In this document: one piece after another, positions 1 through 5,585 of the stretch
Layout of the letters: each line of letters opens with the position of its first letter
Numbering within the stretch: position 1 is the first letter of the stretch
Source: Chloroflexota bacterium
Lineage (GTDB): Bacteria > Chloroflexota > Anaerolineae > B4-G1
Length of the DNA: 7,712 nt
Assembly (NCBI GenBank): GCA_011046405.1
Contig: DSAR01000572.1
Location: 1 to 7,712, forward strand
Reading direction: 5' to 3'
Translations under genes and position numbers: made by a program
The notes under the pieces: generated by a model
The model's input: only the letters and a program-made list of their open reading frames with translations
Databases searched by the model: none
Told to the model about the DNA's origin: nothing

Positions 1-2031
1 CGTTTTCCCTACCGGGGCAGCGTGCTGGCGATTCACGTCGTGCGTTTGCTGACAGTGATCTGGGGGATGGGCGCCATCGTGGGGGCCTATCACCTGGCCC
101 GCGAGATCGTGCCCGGCCGTCCGACCCTGGCGCTGGCGGCGGCCGCGTTCACCGCCTTCAACCCTCACTTCATCTTCATCAGCAGCGTGGTGAACAACGA
201 CGCTTGCGCGGCCTGCCTGTGCACGTGGGTGCTGTGGCTTACTGTCCGCCTGGTGCAGCGCACGGGGACGGGGCCGCGTGATCTGTATCGGTTGAGATTT
301 GTGAGTAAATGCTCTCAGTCCCCGTCTCGGGGACGCCCCATGCAACAAAACACCACTTCCGAGAAAGTTTCTGGGCCAGAGACGCCCCCGAGGACGGGGG
401 CTCGGAGCGTGATCACAAGGGTGAAACGTTACCAAGGGCTTTCCTCGGCGGCCATTTTGGGCATCCTCCTGGGTTTGGCCCTGCTCAGCAAGATGAGCGC
501 GCTGGCCCTGGTGACGCTGGTGGGACTGGCGTTGGCCCTGGCCTGGTGGCGCGAGCGAGACGTTGAGGCATTGCTCGTTCGCGGGGCGCTCGTCTTTGGC
601 CTGGCCGCCCTGCTCGGCGCGTGGTGGTACGTGCGCAACTGGGTGCTCTACGGCGATCCCCTGGCCTGGGACGTCTGGTTAAGCGACATCGCGGAATCGT
701 CCATCGGCCCGCTGGAACTGGTGCGCCAGCTCGGCCACGTGGCGACGTCGTATTGGTCGCCCTACGATGGACTGTTCCCGGCCTGGGTATTCTGGGGATT
801 GGGATTGTTGGCGCTCGTCGCCATTGTGGGATGGCTGCGGATGGCCCGGCAAATTGTCCAGCGACCGGCGGGCGCGCGCGAGCCGCTCGCCGCGTTTTCG
901 ACGGCCGGGCTTCTGCTGGCAGGGGTCTGGTTCGTGATGCTCTTCGCCAGCCTGGTCAAGTACATGCTGACGACGCCCTCGGACGAGGGACGCCTGCTCT
1001 TTCCGGGGATCGCGGCCTTCTCGTTGCTCCTGGCGTTGGGGATCGATCTGGGAATTGGCTGGGCGCTCCCCAGGCGCCGGGCACAGGCAGCGCTTTTGGC
1101 GGTCGGGGTGGGGACGTTGGCTCTCGGTGCCCTCACGCCGTTCTTCGCCATCGTGCCGCGATACGCGCTCCCGCTGCTCGCGTCGGCGGAGGCAGTGCCC
1201 ACGTCCGCTTTCCCGGTGGACGAGACGTTCGGCGACGTGCACTTGCTGGGCATAGACGTCTCGCCCGACGAGGCCGGAAGAGGCGATACGGTTTGGGTGA
1301 CGCTGTATTGGAAAGCGCTCGCCCCGCCGCCAGACGACCTGCGCGCGGTAGTCCAGGTATGGACGCTGGGCGGGCGCCTGATCGGGCAGCAGGATATGAC
1401 GCCGGCTGGCGAGATCTACCCGCCAGATTTGTGGCAGCCTGGCGACGTCGTGCGCGACCCGTACGGCATATCGATCGACGAGAATGAAAGCGTCCCGGCG
1501 ATGTGCTGGACGACGGTCCGGGTGATGCTCGGCGATGAGCTGTTGGGAAGCGCATCGCTGCCGGCTGCGCTTCGCTTGAAGGCATCGCCGCCGCCCAGGG
1601 GTGAAATGGCGTACCCGGCGGATCGCCATCAGGCGGTCACGCTGGGCCATCAAGTTGTCCTGGAAGGGTACACGCTCCCCGACCCCCTGCCGGCGGCAGG
1701 TGAGCCATTGACGGTCACGCTCTACTGGCGGAACGTGGCGCCGCTGCTCGAGGATTACGTGGTGTTTGTGCATCTATTCGATGGCGCGGGCCACCTGATC
1801 GCCCAGGGAGATGGCCCGCCGATGAACGGCGATTATCCCACCACCTACTGGATGCCGGATGATGTATTGGCAGACCCGCACATCGTGCCGCTGGCCAATG
1901 GTCTACCGGCCGGGGCGCGTTTGCAGGTGGGGCTATACCGCTTGGGCGATGGCGCCCGACTCCCGGTCTACGATGGAACCGACGAACGGGTTCCGAACGA
2001 TGCCATCGTGTTGAACGTGACGGCTGACTGA
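1..2031 (+). CDS. Membrane glycosyltransferase, GT39/PMT-like, with duplicated C-terminal beta-sandwich module (5' partial)
   Basis: The frame is open from base 1, so the gene starts upstream of the window; the first in-window start-like codon is GTG at 22, and residues below are numbered from it (669 residues). Residues 1 to about 385 are very hydrophobic with roughly 9-10 membrane segments. They carry motifs I associate with the family of polyprenyl-phosphate-sugar-dependent glycosyltransferases: NPHFIFISSVVNND (about 48-61), WWYVRNWVLYGDPLAW (about 204-219) and EGRLLFPG (about 321-328). Such enzymes move a sugar from a lipid carrier to an extracytoplasmic acceptor; the acceptor here is unknown. 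The usual catalytic acidic residues of the first outer loop would lie upstream of the window. Residues about 404-520 and 540-669 form two related soluble domains, each with a VTLYW strand and a YP..W.PDDV/YPPDLWQPGDV segment. A hydrophilic stretch at about residues 88-137 is encoded largely by a palindromic element (299-418) and looks inserted. The stop is TGA at 2029. I am sure of a membrane glycosyltransferase-type protein, less sure of the precise family. Confidence 0.8.
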   Translation, partial: RFPYRGSVLAIHVVRLLTVIWGMGAIVGAYHLAREIVPGRPTLALAAAAFTAFNPHFIFISSVVNNDACAACLCTWVLWLTVRLVQRTGTGPRDLYRLRFVSKCSQSPSRGRPMQQNTTSEKVSGPETPPRTGARSVITRVKRYQGLSSAAILGILLGLALLSKMSALALVTLVGLALALAWWRERDVEALLVRGALVFGLAALLGAWWYVRNWVLYGDPLAWDVWLSDIAESSIGPLELVRQLGHVATSYWSPYDGLFPAWVFWGLGLLALVAIVGWLRMARQIVQRPAGAREPLAAFSTAGLLLAGVWFVMLFASLVKYMLTTPSDEGRLLFPGIAAFSLLLALGIDLGIGWALPRRRAQAALLAVGVGTLALGALTPFFAIVPRYALPLLASAEAVPTSAFPVDETFGDVHLLGIDVSPDEAGRGDTVWVTLYWKALAPPPDDLRAVVQVWTLGGRLIGQQDMTPAGEIYPPDLWQPGDVVRDPYGISIDENESVPAMCWTTVRVMLGDELLGSASLPAALRLKASPPPRGEMAYPADRHQAVTLGHQVVLEGYTLPDPLPAAGEPLTVTLYWRNVAPLLEDYVVFVHLFDGAGHLIAQGDGPPMNGDYPTTYWMPDDVLADPHIVPLANGLPAGARLQVGLYRLGDGARLPVYDGTDERVPNDAIVLNVTAD
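299..418. repeat. Palindromic, BIME/MITE-like element inserted in frame in the glycosyltransferase gene
   Basis: The ends are inverted: TTGTGA at 299-304 and TCACAA at 413-418. Moving inward, the arms stay similar for about 40 bp; on the left, GCTC at 311-314 is followed by the CCCCGTC/TCGGGG region, and the right arm matches it as reverse complement. Each arm also folds on itself: 318-324 pairs with 328-334 (GTCCCCG/CGGGGAC, 3-nt loop), and 384-390 pairs with 395-401 (GCCCCCG/CGGGGGC, 4-nt loop). The 49 bases between the two hairpins are less GC-rich. The proposed 120-bp length is a multiple of three and the host frame remains open. No clear target-site duplication is visible at the edges, so the exact boundaries are uncertain. 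I infer a small non-autonomous repeat; no transposase is encoded in it. Confidence 0.65.
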
Positions 2032-2065
2032 ATAAAATGACGGACGAAGCGGGGGAGAACGTACG

Positions 2066-2186
2066 ATTGAGATCAGGTATCATCTCAATAAACCGGGGCA
2101 AACTCGCTGTGGCCGGTCTCCTGACCGTGCCCGCTGTGGCTCGGTCGGGAGACCGGCCACAGCTCCCCAACTTATTGAGAAGATAC
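2066..2186. repeat. Nested inverted repeats between convergent gene ends (BIME-like; possible bidirectional 3' stabiliser or terminator)
   Basis: The core is a 22-bp inverted repeat, 2106-2127 against 2142-2163, with a single T/G difference and a 14-base loop. Outside it, GGGG (2095-2098) can pair with CCCC (2165-2168). The 15-bp arms at 2077-2091 and 2172-2186 (GTATC and TCTCAATAA against TTATTGAGA and GATAC) match with one mismatch. A further small hairpin is formed by ATTGAGAT (2066-2073) and ATCTCAAT (2082-2089). The element fills the space between the stop codons of two converging genes (TGA at 2029 and, on the other strand, TAA at 2193-2191). No T-tract follows the core hairpin on either strand, so a standard intrinsic terminator is not supported. 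A REP/BIME-like repeat or an mRNA 3'-end stabiliser is more likely. Positions 2032-2065 show nothing else. Confidence 0.75.
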
Positions 2187-2190
2187 GAGA

Positions 2191-5100
2191 TTAGTATCGC
2201 GTCGGCGGCGCGAGAAAATCATTTTCCTGCCCTAAAACTGTCGGATCGTGATCCGGCGAGCACAAGGGAGAAAAAAGCGCCCGGTAGAGAGCCTCGTTTC
2301 GAATACGTTCGTAGATAGCGACCAGATTACAACTGGGGTGGGTCGCGAGTCGGTGTTCCAGATCTGAGAGGATTTGTTCGGAGGCGGCCCGAATTTCCCA
2401 TTGGACGGATGGGCGATTGAGCACCTGCAGGATGAGCCTGTCCGTCTCCTGCTTTTTCCCCTTCTCGGTCAACACCATCACACGTCCGACCAGAGCTTCC
2501 AGCGCTATGGAGATCGTCTGGTTGTCCAGCGCGATCTCCAACGCCTCCTGGAAGCAATCATCGGCTCCAGCGCAATCACCCAGCACGTGGAGGGTGAAGC
2601 CCAGGTTGTTGAGGTTGTTCGCCATCTCCCACCGGTGCCCGATCTCGCGGCAGACGCGGACGCCGACTTGGTGCAGCCGCCGGGCTTGTTCGTATTCGCC
2701 CAACGCTTCGGCGGCTAACCCCAGGTTCGTGATGCGTGACGAGATGCCCCATCGATCGTCGATCATCTCGCAGATATTCAGTCCTTCTCGATACAATCGC
2801 CTGGCCTCGCTATAGTCGCCCTGTTCCGACGCTACGACACCCAGGCCATCGAGACAGCCCGCTACACCCCAGCGCTCGTTTGTGTCCTCGTAAATCACCA
2901 TGGCCTGTTGGAGATATTGCCCGGCCTCTTCGTAACGCCCGACCTTCCAGGCCGTGGTGCCCAGGTTGCGCAGGACGAAGGCCTGTTCCACGCGCCGCCC
3001 TGGGTGCTGGAACACCGCCAGGCTTTTTTCCAGCAGTGTCTGAGCCTGCTTGAAATAGGAACGGAAGTGGTAGAATCGACCTAGCCACGCCCAGAGTTTC
3101 GCCAGGGCAATGGCCTTCAGGTCGCTCTCTCCTTCTGGGGTGGCGCTTCCGCTTTCGATCCGCCGGATCGCTTTGTTTAACGTCTCTTCACCTTCTGATA
3201 GCCATCCTCGCATCTCATAGAAGCGGAAGAGCGTGGTAGCGGAGCGATCGACGGCGGCCCAATCCTCGTGCACGATGGCCCACTGCCAGGCGGCCCGCAC
3301 GTTTTCGATCTCAGCGTTGATTTGCTCGATGCTCTCTTTTTGTTTTCCACCCTTGAGGTTTTCCCCTTGCTCTTGGAGATAGGTCGTGTAATAGGTGCAG
3401 TGCCGATGATGGGCGTCGTCCTCATCGGCTGGGTTTTCTCGCAACTGCTCCGCCAGATACTGGCGCAATACCTCGAGCATTTCGTATCGACCGGTCTGGG
3501 CTCGTCGCAAGAAAGACGTGCGGACGGCGGCGGAGAAGAACGTCATCGGGGCTTGGGCAACATGCTCGGCCGCCTCTCGGCGGAAGCCTCCTCGAAAGAC
3601 CGATAGCCGCTTGAATACGCATTGCTCCTCTTCCGAGAGCATGTCCCACGAATGATCGAACACGGCGCGGAGGCTGCGATGTCTCTGGGAAATATCCTTC
3701 ATCGACGTCGTCAGGAAATCGATATCTCGTTCGATCTCCTGGGCGATCTTATCCAGTGTTAGGGATTGGACCCAGGTAGCGGCGAGCTCGATGCCCAGGG
3801 GTAAGCCCTCCAGGAAACGACAGATGTGAACGATGGCCATCTTGTCGGATGAATCCAGGGAGAGGCCGGGATAAACACGTTCGGCGCTTTGGAGGAAAAG
3901 CTGCACGGCGCTGTACTCCTCTATGGGGATCACCGTATCGTGTTCTGGGAACTCCAATCCATGCACATCGAACAACCATTCCCAACGCAAGTCGAGGGGC
4001 TGACGAGAAGTGACCAGCACCCTCACGCCAGGCGCGTGACGCAAGATCTCCGCCAGCACGTCTATGCCATCCAGGAGATGTTCCAGGTTGTCCAGAATCA
4101 GGAGCAATCTTCTCTCACGCAGATAGTTGATCAGTTGTATCTGCGGGTCGGTCTCGCCCTGGAAGGTGAAGTTGAAGGCGTTGGCGATGGCGGGCACGAG
4201 CCGCTCGGCTGATTCGACGGCTGCCAGCGGCGCGAAGTGGACGCTGCGACGCTCTCTCTGAGCCTGTTGAGCCGCTGCCTGGAGGGCCAATCGTGTTTTC
4301 CCGATGCCGCCCGGACCGACCAGGGTCAAGAGCCGGCAATCAGGATTTTGCAATAGATCGTTGATTTCAGCCATTTCTTTTTCTCGTCCCAGGAATGGCG
4401 TCGGCTGGGCTGGCAGATGGGGTGTCGTCGCCCGGCAGGCGGCGGTCTGCGGGCAAGGCGGGGGCGGCAGGCGGTCTTCGCGGATCAGGTGATAGAGTTG
4501 GACGGTCTCTTGTTGGGGGGAGATGTCCCATTCTCTATCGAGCAGGTGTAGGCATTCTTCGTACTGGCGGAGAGCGGCCTGGCGTTGGCCAGTCCACGTG
4601 TACAGTTGCATGATCTGGCGCCGGGCTGGCTCGCAAAAGGGATCCAGCGCCAACCATTGCTGGGCGTAAGCGATGGCCTGGTCGAAATCCCCCTGGGTGC
4701 TATGTCCATGGATCAGCCGGCTCATCGCGTGGCTTATCTCCCGGCGCAGGCTCTCGCTCTGGAAAAGTTGCCAATCGTCGAAAGCGGGACTGTCGCGCAG
4801 GGTGAAGCCGGCCATGAAGTCGTCACGATACAGAGAGATGGCCTGGGCCAGAGGCGCCAGGCACGCTGGACACGTCAGTTGAAGGGCATGTCCGTGAGAG
4901 CGACACGTCTCCAGGTGGGCGTGGAATTGCTCGACGTCTAGCCAGAAGCCGGGATAGCAGCGCAGCGTCAGGCTTTCTCGACTGATCTCCAGCCACGTCT
5001 CACCAATGGCTTTTTTGACGGTCACGAGGATTCGCCGCAGGGCCGCCCGCGCGCGCGATTGATCCAGGGTCGGCCACAGAAACGTCGCCAGTTCATCACG

Positions 5101-5229
5101 GGGATGGCTTTTCCCGCTAATCGCCAGATAGGCGATCAGGGCTACAGCTTTTCGCCGGTTGAGCTCGATGACGTTGCCATCGCGCTCGATACAGGGTGGG
5201 CCGAGTAAGCGTATTGTCAAACGGGACAA
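2191..5229 (-). CDS. SARP-family transcriptional regulator: winged helix, BTAD, NB-ARC (STAND) ATPase, TPR repeats
   Basis: The protein has 1012 residues from the TTG start at 5229. Residues 1 to about 92 look like an OmpR-type winged helix opening SRLTIRLLG. Residues about 95-245 are the BTAD domain typical of SARP activators (LYRDDFMAGF, DDWQLFQ, ALRQYEECLHLL). From about 279 there is a STAND/NB-ARC ATPase: FLGRE, Walker A GPGGIGKT (305-312), Walker B LLLILDN with Asp380, VLVTSR (about 405-410) and GLPLGIELAA (475-484). Residues about 700-915 hold about five TPR-like repeats (LRNLGTTAWKVGRYEEA, LDGLGVVASEQGDYSEA, ITNLGLAAEALGEYEQA, LNNLGFTLHVLGDCAGA). In AfsR- and MalT-like proteins the C-terminal region senses a signal, the ATPase acts as a switch, and the N-terminus recruits RNA polymerase. 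An alternative GTG start at 5235 adds two residues but directly abuts the Shine-Dalgarno sequence. The gene is divergent from an ABC importer, so control of that importer and of itself is the obvious inference. Confidence 0.92.
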   Translation of the reverse strand: MSRLTIRLLGPPCIERDGNVIELNRRKAVALIAYLAISGKSHPRDELATFLWPTLDQSRARAALRRILVTVKKAIGETWLEISRESLTLRCYPGFWLDVEQFHAHLETCRSHGHALQLTCPACLAPLAQAISLYRDDFMAGFTLRDSPAFDDWQLFQSESLRREISHAMSRLIHGHSTQGDFDQAIAYAQQWLALDPFCEPARRQIMQLYTWTGQRQAALRQYEECLHLLDREWDISPQQETVQLYHLIREDRLPPPPCPQTAACRATTPHLPAQPTPFLGREKEMAEINDLLQNPDCRLLTLVGPGGIGKTRLALQAAAQQAQRERRSVHFAPLAAVESAERLVPAIANAFNFTFQGETDPQIQLINYLRERRLLLILDNLEHLLDGIDVLAEILRHAPGVRVLVTSRQPLDLRWEWLFDVHGLEFPEHDTVIPIEEYSAVQLFLQSAERVYPGLSLDSSDKMAIVHICRFLEGLPLGIELAATWVQSLTLDKIAQEIERDIDFLTTSMKDISQRHRSLRAVFDHSWDMLSEEEQCVFKRLSVFRGGFRREAAEHVAQAPMTFFSAAVRTSFLRRAQTGRYEMLEVLRQYLAEQLRENPADEDDAHHRHCTYYTTYLQEQGENLKGGKQKESIEQINAEIENVRAAWQWAIVHEDWAAVDRSATTLFRFYEMRGWLSEGEETLNKAIRRIESGSATPEGESDLKAIALAKLWAWLGRFYHFRSYFKQAQTLLEKSLAVFQHPGRRVEQAFVLRNLGTTAWKVGRYEEAGQYLQQAMVIYEDTNERWGVAGCLDGLGVVASEQGDYSEARRLYREGLNICEMIDDRWGISSRITNLGLAAEALGEYEQARRLHQVGVRVCREIGHRWEMANNLNNLGFTLHVLGDCAGADDCFQEALEIALDNQTISIALEALVGRVMVLTEKGKKQETDRLILQVLNRPSVQWEIRAASEQILSDLEHRLATHPSCNLVAIYERIRNEALYRALFSPLCSPDHDPTVLGQENDFLAPPTRY

Positions 5230-5234
5230 GAACA

Positions 5235-5240
5235 CCTCCT
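5235..5240 (-). promoter_or_regulatory. Ribosome binding site deciding the regulator start
   Basis: On the minus strand a perfect AGGAGG occupies 5240-5235. Its last G is also the first base of the GTG at 5235-5233, leaving no spacer for that start. The TTG at 5229-5227 is five bases downstream and gives an N-terminus (SRLTIRLLG) that matches the way SARP proteins usually begin. I therefore prefer TTG. Confidence 0.7.
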
Positions 5241-5250
5241 AAATACTCAG

Positions 5251-5278
5251 ATTATACCTGGAAAACGGGGGAATGCAA
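5251..5278 (-). promoter_or_regulatory. Putative promoter of the SARP regulator gene
   Basis: The minus strand reads TATAAT at 5256-5251. The best -35 candidate is TTGCAT (5278-5273), with a 16-base spacer and only the TTG matching consensus. Transcription would start near 5244, giving a leader of about 15 bases that just includes the AGGAGG. The -35 candidate overlaps the first GCAACG repeat, so bound regulator could affect this promoter. It is a sequence match only. Confidence 0.5.
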
Positions 5279-5324
5279 CGATTGCAACGCTTTTTGCAAC
5301 GCTTTTCGTAACGTTTCCGAGACG
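5275..5324. promoter_or_regulatory. Tandem GCAACG-like direct repeats: putative SARP operator
   Basis: Units GCAACG at 5275-5280, 5284-5289 and 5296-5301, GTAACG at 5308-5313 and a degenerate GAGACG at 5319-5324 follow one another in the same orientation. The spacings are 9, 12, 12 and 11 bases, and T-rich blocks separate most units. This is about one helical turn per unit. SARP activators are known to bind short direct repeats spaced by about 11 bp that overlap the -35 region, with the last repeat about 8 bp from the -10. Here the last unit ends 9 bases before the rightward -10. The binding protein is inferred from the adjacent gene, not shown. Confidence 0.6.
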
Positions 5325-5330
5325 TTTTTG

Positions 5331-5339
5331 TGGTATAAT
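5331..5339 (+). promoter_or_regulatory. Extended -10 promoter for the ABC importer operon
   Basis: TGGTATAAT is a perfect extended -10 (TGnTATAAT). At the usual 16-18 bp upstream spacing there is no good TTGACA-like hexamer; that space is filled by the direct-repeat array. This combination suggests an activator-dependent promoter. Transcription would start near 5346, leaving a leader of about 240 nt before the ATG at 5586. Confidence 0.6.
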
Positions 5340-5411
5340 GTATTTTAACCCCAATACCCGTGTGCGTGTGAGCTTGTAAGCAGAATCGGTTTGGGCCCGG
5401 CAACGATTGAA

Positions 5412-5470
5412 TTTGTCCCGTTTTCGCCATCGGGAAGTACGTAATTCCCTCAGGGCGGAGAAAAGACAGG
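5412..5470 (+). other. Predicted leader RNA stem-loop abutting an orphan Shine-Dalgarno sequence
   Basis: In the rightward transcript TGTC (5414-5417) pairs with GACA (5465-5468), TTTTC (5421-5425) with GAAAA (5460-5464), GCC (5426-5428) with GGC (5454-5456), and GGGAA (5432-5436) with TTCCC (5445-5449). The apical loop is 8 nt. Two wobble pairs (TT at 5412-5413 with GG at 5469-5470) could extend the base. This gives 17 canonical pairs with two internal loops. The 3' side runs into AGGAGG at 5468-5473, which has no proper gene behind it. It matches no riboswitch class that I recognise. The rest of the leader (5346-5411 and 5474-5570) shows no firm signal. Confidence 0.4.
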
Positions 5471-5570
5471 AGGTGAAGGGAACATATTGAACTTTGATTG
5501 ATGGTGATCGACGAACAATGACATGTTCCATTCTACTCATTAGTGGCTAGATCGTTACATAGTTTAAGTA

Positions 5571-5575
5571 AGGAG
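5571..5575 (+). promoter_or_regulatory. Ribosome binding site of the solute-binding protein gene
   Basis: AGGAG lies 10 bases before the ATG at 5586. The purine-rich spacer and the lipoprotein signal peptide that begins exactly at this ATG support the start. Confidence 0.75.
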
Positions 5576-5585
5576 AAGATAGAAA

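Noticed and set aside
286..435. Frameshift or pseudogene in the glycosyltransferase
   Set aside because: The frame stays open through the odd segment, and conserved membrane motifs continue in the same frame on both sides.
621..1487. Plus-strand frame of 288 codons overlapping the glycosyltransferase
   Set aside because: Low-complexity Arg/Ala/Gly composition; it is a frame shadow of a well-supported membrane protein.
679..1773. Long minus-strand open frame opposite the glycosyltransferase gene
   Set aside because: The translation is rich in Arg, His and Gln, with no domain. It mirrors high-GC codon structure of the real plus-strand gene.
2106..2163. Canonical rho-independent terminator
   Set aside because: The stem is strong, but neither strand has a T-tract directly after it.
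2037..2318. Small plus-strand frame after the glycosyltransferase stop
   Set aside because: It runs through the palindromic region and into the antisense of the regulator's C-terminus, with no ribosome site or recognisable protein.
5275..5324. CRISPR array
   Set aside because: The repeats are only six bases long with 3-6 base gaps; far too short for CRISPR repeats and spacers.
5247..5540. Minus-strand frame across the divergent control region
   Set aside because: It crosses both promoters, the repeat array and the leader stem, has no ribosome binding site and shows no family features.
5501..5550. Two tiny overlapping frames in the leader (MVIDEQ, then MTCSILLISG, overlapping at ATGA)
   Set aside because: The overlap is attractive for a leader peptide, but the only Shine-Dalgarno ends 27 bases before the first ATG and there is no run of regulatory codons.
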